From Portunus trituberculatus (Eukaryota; Arthropoda; Malacostraca; Decapoda; Portunidae), in NCBI RefSeq assembly GCF_017591435.1, contig NC_059292.1, positions 28,158,543 to 28,222,542 of the forward strand: DNA of 64,000 nucleotides, given 5' to 3'. The notes below the pieces were generated by a model. It was not told the DNA's origin. It made no database searches and was given only the letters and a program-made list of their open reading frames with translations. Below, in pieces: positions 48,905 through 60,090 of the stretch (positions are counted from its first letter, which is position 1; every line of letters begins with the position of its first letter). The position numbers and the translations under genes are program-made.

Positions 48905-49439
48905 TCTCAATGACAGACAAAGTGTATATCATGTTTCAAAGCCCCATGCAATGATTCATCGTGTTGTCAAGGATTGCCTTCAGCTGTATATTCAGATTTT
49001 CAGTTGCTTCATTAAACCTTCAGTTTTGAAAGTCCCAATGCAGGAACCCCAAAAAATCCAAATATCCATATTTCATTAACTCAAATATATGGTGGGGTCA
49101 AATTTGCCAAGCTGCTTGAGAGTACTGTAAATAAGAGGGAGGTACAGGGCACGAGTTTAATGTTTGGACGTACCTATCCAACAATTTCTGGTAGAATAAT
49201 CTGTTCAGTTACATCAACGACTTCCACTGAATAACCAATCTCTATCAGAAGCCTGTTCTCTTCTTGCTCCCACAGTCTTTGTAGGAAACGATTAGGCAGT
49301 CCCTCTTGGATATTTCATCGAAATTTCCCAACATCACAGAAGAGAATGAACAAGAGTTGGACTGTGAATGGCGTTCATTGCTATTGAGTGGTGATGTAGA
49401 CACTAATACAGAGTGTCTGTGGTCTAAAGTCCATGTAAG

Positions 49440-49620
49440 TGGTAGATATCCTACAGTCTAAATTAGCTAGAGCCTTGCTTAGTGTTCCAGTTTCAAATGC
49501 TGACTGTGAGCGAATTTTCTCCTTGGTAAATTTAAAGAAAAACGAGAAGTGAAACAGGCTGTCAAATATTTCTCTGAGAAATTAACTGATATGTGGAGGA
49601 GTAAGGAAAGCAGGTGAATG
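49440..49620 (+). pseudogene. hAT transposase C-terminal relic
   Basis: One frame reads LARALLSVPVSNADCERIFS, the hallmark of the hAT C-terminal dimerisation region. It is short and closed by stops, and no catalytic part was found. Confidence 0.8.
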
Positions 49621-50049
49621 CATAAACTTTGAGCCAACATGTGAGATGATAAAAACAGTGAACACGCATATATATGATAAATGATATATCAGGTTTCAGG
49701 ATCAACCATGTTATCAATCTAGCTGCATGATCAGTTAATCAAGATTTCAGATATGGTAATTATCATTTGATTTCTTTAATCTTAAGTTGTGAAGATACCT
49801 TCGGCAATAAATTTTATTGTTATTATATGGAAATCCATTGATTTACGTAATTTCACCGTGTATTATAATTATAATTCATAAAAATTTAATAAACCAATTT
49901 CTGTTTAGCATAATTTTGACAATTTTTTCTCTCCTTTAGCACAATTTTACCTAATCTAGCATAATTTTACACCGAGTCTAGCATAATTTTGCAAATGTGA
50001 TCTGGTAACACTGAACTCCGCCTTAGTGGCCATTTCTCGTTGCGGCGAG

Positions 50050-50212
50050 TATAGCTATCCTAAAAGATTGCCTTCAGCACACGTACAGTACATGCAGGCC
50101 GGTGTACCATCGCGTTGCGCATGGCCCGGCTAGAGGTGCTTTGCCTGCTTTAAGCTAAGCTTAATATGATTCCACAAATGTAGTAATCCTTGTAAGTGTG
50201 AGTGAACTACGC

Positions 50213-50301
<89 letters not shown>

Positions 50302-50993
50302 ATTAACTATAGAAAGATCTGCCCCATCCATGGAAATGGCCGAGTTGCACGTACATTGTAGCTACATAACGGATTATTAAGTTCTGAAACGCTTCAAGTC
50401 ATCGGCATGGGACAAACCAGGGTGCTCAACGGAAGATGACCAGAGAGAGAGAGAGAGCACTAATGACCGGAACTAGTGAAAACATCAATCAAGGCCAGGC
50501 AGCACCTGCCACTGGGTTCGGCTGGGCTCGGGTTTTGTGCGTTGTCCGTATCGCGCAGCGCGCTAAGCCTTAATTAAGAGCCAGCAAGCATCGGAATCTC
50601 CAGGGCAAAGCAAACCACTGGAAAAATAATGATAATGTAATGAAGAATGGAGTGTGAGTCTGGCCTGCAGAATTACAGCTGGCGAAAAAGTCACACAAGA
50701 GACCTATTGCTTAGGTAACCAACTGCAACTAAACACATCGAAATTATTCAGCCTGATTTATCAGAGAGAGAAGGAGGAGGAAGAAGAGGAACAGCAAATT
50801 ACAGGAAGCAAAAGGGCACATGTGAGTTAATTTCCATGATAACTGCACGTACAGATCGAGCCACAACGCCATCCATGCACTGGAATCTAGCACTATATCT
50901 CATCGGTTACATAAGAACGGAATCATTAGGGTCGATCTGTCAGCTGCTATTAAACTTTTCTCACCATACTATGCATTTACGAATGATCAGTAC

Positions 50994-50994
<1 letters not shown>
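50050..50994. other. Unassigned, with (TA)n at 50212-50298
   Basis: The only repeat is the TA tract at 50212-50298. No gene is recognised in the remainder. Confidence 0.6.

Positions 50995-51034
<40 letters not shown>
50995..51034. repeat. (TC)n microsatellite
   Basis: Pure TC tract. Confidence 0.98.
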
Positions 51035-51036
<2 letters not shown>

Positions 51037-51233
51037 AAATTTTGTGCCATTAAATGAGAACGTTCATTCGTAATACAGTGCAGTGACACGTGCGTCAAGC
51101 TGAAAATAACGAAAACCAAAGTGTACAGACTCTAATCTTAGATACATTTATATACATACCAACTCTGTAATTTATAAATTAGCCTAGTTTTGAATATCAC
51201 AATGATAAGACTACCCTTTTGGGGTCAACAGTC

Positions 51234-51250
51234 TTATTCACAAATAATGT

Positions 51251-51328
<78 letters not shown>

Positions 51329-51366
51329 ATATATATATATATATATATATTTTTTTTGTGAATAAA
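51234..51366. repeat. (TA)n flanked by short inverted arms
   Basis: TTATTCACAAATAA on the left and TTTGTGAATAA on the right pair around a TA tract (51253-51350) that has one TAGTC interruption, so the whole can fold as one hairpin. Confidence 0.85.
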
Positions 51367-51383
51367 AGCATTAAATCAAATTA

Positions 51384-51386
<3 letters not shown>

Positions 51387-51432
<46 letters not shown>
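51387..51432. repeat. (TC)n microsatellite
   Basis: Pure TC tract. Confidence 0.98.
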
Positions 51433-51434
<2 letters not shown>

Positions 51435-51534
51435 AGAGAACAAACGTTTACGTATCTTAGAGGAAAAGCCTTTATTCTCCTTAATGCACATTTGAAGCTT
51501 ATTTTACGGTCCTCTGTGCAGTCATGATGAGAAA

Positions 51535-51561
51535 GTGTGTGTGTGTGTGTGTGTGTGTGTG
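51535..51561. repeat. (GT)n microsatellite
   Basis: Pure GT tract. Confidence 0.95.
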
Positions 51562-51697
51562 CTGAGGGGAACCTGATATGGGTGTTGGTCGTGTTGTCAT
51601 CTTGAAAAAGTTATACAGTTACATGGAATTAACATAAGAACATCACAAGATGAAGATGTTTTCACGGGCGGTGAATGTCCTGGATAAAGGAAACACA

Positions 51698-51726
51698 CAA
51701 ACACACACACACACACACACACACAC
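51698..51726. repeat. (CA)n microsatellite
   Basis: This CA tract directly precedes the SINE head. Confidence 0.95.
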
Positions 51727-52011
51727 GGCCCGGTAGCTCAGTGGTTAGAGCACTGGCTTCACAAGCCAGAGGACCGGGGTTCGATTCCCCGGCCGGGTGG
51801 AGATATTTGGGTGTGTCTCCTTTCACGTGTAGCCCCTGTTCACCTAACAGTGAGTAGGTACGGGATCGAGGAGTTGTGACCTTGTTGTCCCGGTGTGTGG
51901 TGTGTGCCTGGTCTCAGGCCTATCCGAAGATCGGAAATAATGAGCTCTGAGCTCGTTCCGTAGGGTAACGTCTGGCTGTCTCGTCAGAGACTGCAGCAGA
52001 TCAAACAGTGA
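51727..52011 (+). mobile_element. tRNA-Val(CAC)-derived SINE, complete head
   Basis: The head 51727-51800 has a D arm GCTC/GAGC, an anticodon arm CTGGC/GCCAG with loop TTCACAA (anticodon CAC, valine) and a T arm around GGTTCGATTCC, so both internal promoter boxes for RNA polymerase III are present. The acceptor stem pairs only with a one-base shift, as in a drifted tRNA copy. The body shares TCACCTAACAGTGAGTAGGT and GAGCTCTGAGCTCG with the SINE at 9770-10026. A (TC)n run follows. Because of the conserved body I call it a SINE, not a tRNA gene. Confidence 0.85.
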
Positions 52012-52884
52012 AACACTCTCTCTCTCTCTCTCTCCATAATAAATTTTAAGAGCGTTTTCTTACTAGCGAAAATGAAGTACAGCCACCTAGGCACCGGTAA
52101 TAGCGTACGTACCTATAGTACGCCTGATGGACATACTCGCTGCAGCTTTAAGCAATCAACATGCTTTAGATTTGAACCACATACACGTCAAATAAACACC
52201 AAGGCACAGGTACGTAGCATGTGTTGAGGAAGTGAACCATGAGGATGTCTGCACCTACAACTATAACAAGGTCTAGTTTTATCATATTTCAGTGCTATAG
52301 CATTGACTGAAAGTTGTATAAGAGAAAGTCAAGCTGGTGTTGTGCTATATTGTCCGTGCAATGAAGCGACCTTGCACTTCTCCCAAAGCTTAGCCAGTAG
52401 GCCTCGACGGGCTATACAAAGGTCGCAAGGAAACACAATGTAGGATGCGGTCAACAACAGCTGGCTGCCATCATCATCATCATCAATGTATTGTAACTGA
52501 GTATGAAAAGTTAATGAATGAATGGGACTGCTGCAGACAACATTCTATCACTGTACAGGAAATCGAAGCGCTTCTCTAACCTGATATGTTTGTTACCCGA
52601 CCTCTACTACCGAAGAAAGACTGTAGGGCTTTATGTTGTCCTCCACTTAAGAATATCAACATGACTCCCATACCTTGAAATGATTGAAACTCTAAAAAAC
52701 AACATTTAAAAGGCCACAGGAATAACATGTATATATTTTTCCCCTCTTGAATATTTTATAATTCCTGTTGAATTATCACTGGTTACCCATGAAAATCCCA
52801 ATATATAATACTCGTAGAGCTTGTTGTAAACAGTCGAATTAATTAAACGCTTTAGAAATACGGACCAAGAATTCTACGCATTTC

Positions 52885-52886
<2 letters not shown>
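52012..52886. other. Unassigned after a short (TC)n run
   Basis: (TC)n occupies 52012-52034. No ORF, RNA gene or transposon end is recognised after it. Confidence 0.5.

Positions 52887-52942
<56 letters not shown>
52887..52942. repeat. (GA)n microsatellite
   Basis: Pure GA tract. Confidence 0.98.
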
Positions 52943-52945
<3 letters not shown>

Positions 52946-53307
52946 TAGTAATAAAAAAGAAGAAAAAAAGCTAGCAAAACTTAAATGCATAAAGAAATAA
53001 GATAGAGTCAACTGTGTGAACAAAAACTATTCATAAACAGAACAGGAGTGGCTATAACGGGAAGGAGGGAGGAATTGTGGTTCGAAGGAGGCGTGTTTTA
53101 TGTCCTCGCCGAGCTGTACCAATTGCCGAAAACTCCCACACTTGATGGCAAAAAGGCGCGAGGGTTTGTGTTTGTGTCTTGTGTCCTGCGTAACATTGAA
53201 GAGTAATGAACCCGTGAATGCTACACAGCCACACCTCTGTCCTGTTTGTCAATCATATTTTCAATTAGACTAACGCTATTTGTGCTTATAGCGATGGGAA
53301 CTGTGTG

Positions 53308-53310
<3 letters not shown>
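52943..53310. other. Unassigned
   Basis: Nothing recognised. Confidence 0.5.

Positions 53311-53387
<77 letters not shown>
53311..53387. repeat. (TC)n microsatellite
   Basis: Pure TC tract of 77 bp. Confidence 0.98.
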
Positions 53388-53389
<2 letters not shown>

Positions 53390-53520
53390 AGCTTCCTCCA
53401 TGACTATGCACTTATTTTGTGTGATTATTCATCTCTTATCTATTTCTTTATTACCCTCTCATGTACACTAACGTATTATTATAGTACCGTAATTGTATTT
53501 CTATCATTGTGAATTATGCG

Positions 53521-53522
<2 letters not shown>

Positions 53523-53605
<83 letters not shown>
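53523..53605. repeat. (TC)n microsatellite
   Basis: Pure TC tract of 83 bp. Confidence 0.98.
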
Positions 53606-53606
<1 letters not shown>

Positions 53607-53683
53607 GTGATGGCAGATTAATGCACTGTCATATTTCTGCTGTTGTTTTCTGATCTTATTATTTTCACCGCATACAAAATAAT

Positions 53684-54094
<411 letters not shown>

Positions 54095-54158
<64 letters not shown>
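54095..54158. repeat. (CA)n microsatellite
   Basis: Pure CA tract. Confidence 0.98.
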
Positions 54159-54162
<4 letters not shown>

Positions 54163-54295
54163 CAAAGGTAATATTCCTGGATTTATGGAGGCCGTGAAAC
54201 ATTGAAATTTAGTATATAATCTTGTATTTAATTAGATGTATTCAAGACAAGTTATAATGCATCGTACGTCACAGCGCGAGGGGAGGGGGTGGTTA

Positions 54296-54408
54296 TCATT
54301 ATTATTGTTATTGTCACTGTTACTGTTGTTATTGTCACTCTTGTTATCATTGTTATTGTTGTTATTATCATTATTATTTTTGTTGTTATTGTTGTTATTG
54401 TTTCTTGA
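54296..54408. repeat. Imperfect (TTR)n trinucleotide repeat
   Basis: TTA/TTG/TCA triplets run for about 110 bp. Confidence 0.9.
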
Positions 54409-54789
54409 TTCTAGCTTGAATCTAGTTACAGACAATAATGAGAAAATAACAAGGAAAGAGAGAGAGAAAAAAAAAAAAGCCACAACAATAACGCACCAGG
54501 AACAAGTGAAAAAAAGAAAAAAAGAAATAGAAACAGGAAGAACACCAAGATGAAAACCGGACGCTCGGAGGAATGTGGTGACGTCATAAAGGAAATTGAT
54601 AAATCCAGTAAAAAAAAAAAAAAAACAATGAGAAATGGAATGATAAATTAAAGGTAAAAGAAAGGTGTAATAATACGTATTAAAACAAAAAGAACGACCT
54701 GGATGACCTTTCCCCCGTCACTGGGCCAAGGGAAGAAAGGTGTGAAGTAGGTGAGGTAAAGGAACATATACGACGCTTTCCTCCACCAA
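54409..54789. other. Unassigned, purine-rich
   Basis: A-rich runs lie at 54465-54480 and 54610-54626. No gene is seen. Confidence 0.5.
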
Positions 54790-55455
54790 ACAACATATCC
54801 ACCCATCCACCCCACTGTTCCTTCCATTCCTTCCTCCTCACCCATCCTGCCATACCCAGTCAGTTCCTCATTCTATCTATCTATCTATTCAACTATCTTG
54901 CTATCTATCTATCCTTTTCTTCACCACTACATTCACCAATCTACCCACTGTTCCCTCCATTCCCTCTTCCTCCCCTACACTGCCATACCCAGTCATTCCA
55001 TCAGGCTATCCATCTATCTATCTAACCATCTATATATCTATTCATCCTCTTCTTTATCCCTACATTCACCCATTCTCTCACTGTTTCTTCCATCCCCTCC
55101 TCCTCCCCTTCACTGCCATACGATCTTCCATCAGTCTATCTATCTAGCCATCTAACTAACTATTTATCTATCCTCTTCTTTCACTATATTCACCCATTCA
55201 TCCACTGTTTCTTCCATCCCCTCCTCACTCACACTGCCATAAGATACAGTCAGTCCATCAGTTTATTTTTCTATCTAGCCATCTAACTATCTATCTATCC
55301 TCTTATTCACCTCTACAATCTTCCCATCCACCCCACTGTTCCTTCCATTACCTCTTCCTCACCCACACTGACATACGATCTACCAGTCAGTCCATCAGTC
55401 TATCTATCTACGTAATCATCTAGCTATGTATCTACTTATCTTCTTCACCACCACC
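54790..55455. repeat. About 130-bp imperfect tandem repeat with TCTA tracts
   Basis: CACTGTTCCTTCCAT-type starts recur near 54813, 54946, 55079, 55203 and 55334, and each unit carries CACTGCCATAC and a CTAT/TCTA run. The units are diverged, giving about five copies. Confidence 0.85.
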
Positions 55456-56129
55456 TTTCCAAACATAAATTTTCTCGCTATTTCACGTCTTGTAATCTTC
55501 TATATATTATTTTTTTTTATCACCTCGTCTAATTTCTCCCCATTTCCTGTTTTATGTTTATATTTCTTTCCTGTCACCTTTTCTTAATCTCTCCTGTTCT
55601 TCCACTTCTCCAAAATTTATTGTTCTCGTTATCTCTCCTCTTCATTCGGTGTATCTTTCCTATATTTCTCTGTTATTCATATCACCCTTTTCTTGTTCCT
55701 TGGCGGGTCTTTTTTTTTTTTGTTGTTTTTGTTTTTGTACAGGCAACTTAATTACCTCTCTACTTCCTCTCAACCTCCATGTTTTCTTCCTTTCTTCTAC
55801 CTCTCTTCACGCGCAAACACTCCCCACTGTGCTCACGCCTGTAAGTACATGAACACATTTCCAGAATCTATAGATGTGATTAGTCAGATCAATCGGTGTT
55901 TTTCCCCATTCATTATGCAGAATTCATGTTAAAACCACCATTGAGAAGATCCGATGACTTCCACTACGGCATGTTAGAAAAAGAGCCTTTCCATTTCAGC
56001 AGATTTCCTCAATCTTCTTTTTGTCGCTTGCCTTGCTCTCGGTCTCCTCGCTAAGAAGCTAAGATGCGAACCTCATGGACAGCGTGCGCCATTACCGCCA
56101 TGAAAGATGGAATGACCAGTGAATTTAGG

Positions 56130-56130
<1 letters not shown>
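55456..56130. other. Unassigned, pyrimidine-rich
   Basis: T/C-rich sequence with no supported gene. Confidence 0.5.

Positions 56131-56162
<32 letters not shown>
56131..56162. repeat. (GA)n microsatellite
   Basis: Pure GA tract. Confidence 0.98.
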
Positions 56163-56163
<1 letters not shown>

Positions 56164-56982
56164 ATTATAGTATTTAAAGCAGATGACAAAAAAATTGTAT
56201 ATAGTTACAAATACAGCAATAGTTTTATTTCTATCTCTATAACTACTACCACCAGCACCACAAGCAGCACCACTACTACTACTACTACTACTGCAATATC
56301 ATCAAATAATCATAACTACCACACCTTATCGCCACTACTATCACACTCCTCACAACACATTTCACACCAGCGCTCCTGTAATATCATTGCCCACACTGCC
56401 ACCAATAACGGGCTGGGCCACGTTACACACTTACCGCCAGCCAGCGCAGTGCTTCCATGCCGAGCCTCGCCATGACGCGCGACACTGTATTCCTGCTGCC
56501 GTCCCTCTCTCCTTTTTAAAACCTCCACCGCCCTCACCCTCACCCAATCACCCCTGCCCCTTCTCCATCCCCTCGCCCTCGCCCTCTCCTGCCTTCCGTT
56601 CTTCCTCTCCAGCAACCATTACACGAATCCCCTCCCCTCCTCTGTTTCCTCCCCCATTCCCCCTCCTCAGTCATCTCGGTGTCTGTCAAGGTGACGCGCG
56701 CAGTGAGATGACAGTAGTGGTGGTGATGTACAGTACTACGTTCTGTTACTAGTAGTTCCGGGGCGCTCTACTGATGCTGAGAATGTGCTGTGAAATGCAT
56801 TGCACTCTCGTAGGGAACGCTTTGAAAGGTCACAATGATCTCCAGTTTTCCCCTTGATGATTACTACTAGAATCGTGAAAACACATGGAAATCTCAATAA
56901 CTTGCCTTTGCTGTTTAAATTAGGTGAAGTACGTTTGTCAATGATAATAAAAGTACTCTTGCATGTAAGGAATGCTTCAGTG

Positions 56983-57019
<37 letters not shown>

Positions 57020-58076
57020 ATGTCTGATTGCAATCAAGGAGTCTGAGCAGAGGTCGGCTGGTCATTGTGAAGACAAAGGTGAAGGACAGGCGCTAAACAG
57101 AATGCGGTCGGTGGCGAAAAAGAATGCAGTTAGTAGCGTGTAGTCTTAACTCACCTCCGTTACCTTGACCTGTGAGACTGTCGCAGGTTTTTCTTCAGAA
57201 TGGGACACAAATTATTACAGTTCCTTTTAACAGTTGTTTCTCAAGGCACCTAAATACTTGACAACTCTGGGATAGAACACCTTTTTCCATCTGTCTCATA
57301 ACGGTCCCATCCCTGCTGAAGACACAAACTGGGAGCCAGTGATACCACCACTTTAAGTCAATGGTGCCATTTCATATAGGCTATAGTAGTAATTTCGTAA
57401 CTCAAGGAAGCAACTAACTGATTTGTGCTGGCCAGGTCTCATGGGCGATAGAGCTCCAATTACATGATAATAATCGAATTATGCGCTGCCCTCGACCATG
57501 GCCCAGCTCGAGGCTTCCTGTTACGGAACCCAGGACGTAGTCATTGGTAGCAAGCCGTGGACAAGTTGTGATCACCTTTCAATAAGACACGAGGTGAAGT
57601 GCAAGATGAATGAGTGAATCCTTGTATCAACACACACCACTGGGGTGTGCTGAATCAAAGTGAACAGCTTCGAAATCAGAGCCATGAACACCCCAGATGA
57701 CGAGAATCCCTGACGTGAAAACAGACCCGCTTAAATGGAAGACTGAAGGATATTTGGCTATACGAGCTACACTCTTCTTTGTCAGCTACGGCTGACCAAC
57801 ACTCTTTCTTTAGTCACTTAGACCAGAAGCCACAAAGTGACTATTAAGCCACTCACATCACTCGAGAATAGACACGGGTTCGCAGGATATCATTCAGTGT
57901 GGACTTGGTAGTGTCCTGCTAAGGGTCTTTCCTCTCACAATGAGGCCACACAGTGTGTGAATTAATCATATAAAATAATTGCTCAAAATCATTATTCTGT
58001 CTTAGGATATAAATCATAGGTGTGTTCATCCGTGCGTAACAGTAGTCCAGCTTGATTTCTATGATTCTCTTATTCC
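56163..58076. other. Unassigned; trinucleotide and (TC)n runs, no gene supported
   Basis: An ACT/ACC run lies at about 56240-56292, a C-rich stretch at 56510-56680 and (TC)n at about 56983-57016. The ORF at 56387-56752 is Pro/Ser-rich with no splice or domain support. The remainder shows nothing recognisable. Confidence 0.5.
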
Positions 58077-59045
58077 TGACACCACCACACGTTTGCCATT
58101 CTCTCCCTCATCACCTGACGTCACCACAGTACCTCCCAGCCTCTCCTTCATCACCTGACATCACCACATCGTCTCCCAGTCTCTCCCTCATCACCTGACA
58201 TCACCGCACAGTCTCCCATCCTCTCCCTCATCATTTGTCATCACCTCATCATCTCCCAGCCTCTTCTTCATCATCTGACATCAGCAAAGCGTCTCCCAGC
58301 CTCTCCTTCATCACCTGACATCACCGCACCGTCTCCCAGCCTCTCCTTCATCACCTGACATCACCACACCGTCTCCCATCCTCTCCTTCATCACCTGACA
58401 TCACCACACCGTCTCCCAGCCTCTCCTTCATCACCTGACATCACAACAGCGTCTCCCAGCCTCTCCTTCATCATCTGACATCACCACACCGTCTCCCAGC
58501 TTCTCCTTCATCACCTGACATCACCACACCGTCTGCCAGCTTCTCCTTCATCACCTGACATCACCACATCGTCTCCCAGCTTCTCCTTCATCATCTGACA
58601 TCACCACACCGTCTTCCAGCCTCTCCTTCATCACCTGACATCACCGCACCGTCTCCCAGCCTCTCTTTCATCACCTGACATCACCACACCGTCTCCCAGC
58701 CTCTCCTTCATCATCTGACATCACCACAGCGTCTCCCGGTCTCTCCTTCATCATCTGACATCACCACAGTGTCTCCCAGGCTCTCCTTCATCACCTGACA
58801 TCACCACAGCGTCTTCCTCATCACCTAACATCACCGTTTCCCAGCCCCTTCTTCACCTGACATCACCTCACTGGTTCTCAGCCTCTCCTCCATTACCTGA
58901 TATTATCACAGCGTCTTCTTCATCACCTAACATCACCGTCTCCCAGCCTCTTCTTCATTTGACATCACCTCACTGATTCTCAGCCTCTCCTTCATCACCT
59001 GACATCACCACAGCGTCTCCCAGCCTTTCCTTCATCATCTGACAT
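58077..59045. repeat. 40-bp minisatellite
   Basis: The unit is close to TCACCTGACATCACCACACC followed by GTCTCCCAGCCTCTCCTTCA, repeated about 24 times. Single-base variants are scattered, and a few units near 58800-58990 are shortened or altered. Confidence 0.95.
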
Positions 59046-59067
59046 CATTCCCTCCTGATTTTCTGTT

Positions 59068-59303
59068 GTATATATGTTACACCCCGTTTGTGAAATTGCC
59101 CATTTCATGAAATGGGCAAACCCAATTCATGAAATGAACCTAACCTAACCTAACCTAACCTAACCTAACCATTTCATGAAATGGCCACTCCATTGCACAT
59201 TTCATGAATTGGGTTAGGTTAGGTTAGGTTAGGTTCATTTCATGAATTGGGTTTGCCCATTTCATGAAATGGGCAATTTCACAAACGGGGTGTAACATAT
59301 ATA
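59068..59303. repeat. Palindrome carrying telomere-type CCTAA and TTAGG arrays
   Basis: The arms GTATATATGTTACACCCCG (left) and CGGGGTGTAACATATATAC (right) are perfect reverse complements and pairing continues inward. Each arm contains the self-complementary GCCCATTTCATGAAATGGGC. Inside lie (CCTAA)n at 59137-59170 and (TTAGG)n at 59211-59235, separated by about 40 bases. TTAGG is the usual arthropod telomere repeat. Confidence 0.92.
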
Positions 59304-59407
59304 CTCCTTTGCAAAGAAAATAACTATTGTCATCTTTTTTTTTCCTCCTCAAAGAATAATGTTGAATATCAATATGAGCCTCGTGAGAAACCAGTAAGTT
59401 GGTTTAA

Positions 59408-59904
59408 CCCCTTCAGTACCACGACATGTTTTTTTCATATTCATTCTAGTTACTATTTGGTGATTTTATATAGCTTCAGAAGCTTATGTGGGGATTGAAA
59501 CAGTGAAGATTGTGGCCATTAATCTTCTGACCTCTATTGACTCTTCCTAATGCCAATAAAATGGTCTAATCGTACGCAAATCTCAAGATAAAAATTTGTC
59601 CCAGTACTGTCTTGTGTAGGTAGGATACATGTAATCTTTGAAAAAAAGTGTTTCGTAGTATCTTGTCGGTGAGCGTTGCAGTGTATATAATGTTAACCCC
59701 TTCAATACTGGGACACTTTTTTTTTACCTTGAGATTTATGTACGATTCGACCATTTTATTGACAAGGAAAAGGGTCTATGGAGGTCAGAAGATTAATATC
59801 CACAGTTTTCACTATTTTGATCCTCACATAAGTTTCTGAAACTGTGTAAAATCATCAAATAGTAAGTAGAATTAATATGAAAACGTGTCATGGTACTGAA
59901 GGGG
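59408..59904. mobile_element. TTAA-flanked fold-back element (piggyBac-type MITE candidate)
   Basis: The ends are CCCCTTCAGTACCACGACATG and (read inward) CCCCTTCAGTACCATGACACG, with TTAA directly outside both ends (59404-59407 and 59905-59908). The arms are long: about 210 bp on each side pair, including ACCATTTTATTG near the inner side, around a spacer near 59630-59690. A further TTAACCCCTTCAATACTG starts internally at 59693. No coding sequence is present. TTAA duplication with C-rich ends is the piggyBac pattern. Confidence 0.75.
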
Positions 59905-60090
59905 TTAATGCAATTCCTCATGGCAGTGGATCAGGAAAAGTGGCACCGTGGAAAAGTCGCGCTAATTGTTGTGAGAGGCCGAGAGGAGGCGCTGGTGGTG
60001 GTGGCTCACGACGGAAGGTTGTTGTCCATGCTGCTTGCTCCATATGTTACTTGACCACTGAAATTACATGCTGGAAACGCAAACTGCAAC

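Noticed and set aside
51727..51800. A functional tRNA-Val(CAC) gene
   Set aside because: The acceptor stem is imperfect and the sequence continues into a body shared with the repeat at 9770, so it is a SINE head.
56387..56752. A Pro/Ser-rich 121-codon ORF
   Set aside because: C-rich low-complexity sequence with no splice sites, no domain and no supporting context.
58077..59045. A second CRISPR-like array
   Set aside because: It is a plain 40-bp tandem repeat with sequence variants and no spacer layout.
59137..59235. A true telomere or telomere fusion point
   Set aside because: The arrays are only 25-34 bp, point outward rather than toward each other, and lie inside a palindrome followed by an ordinary gene.
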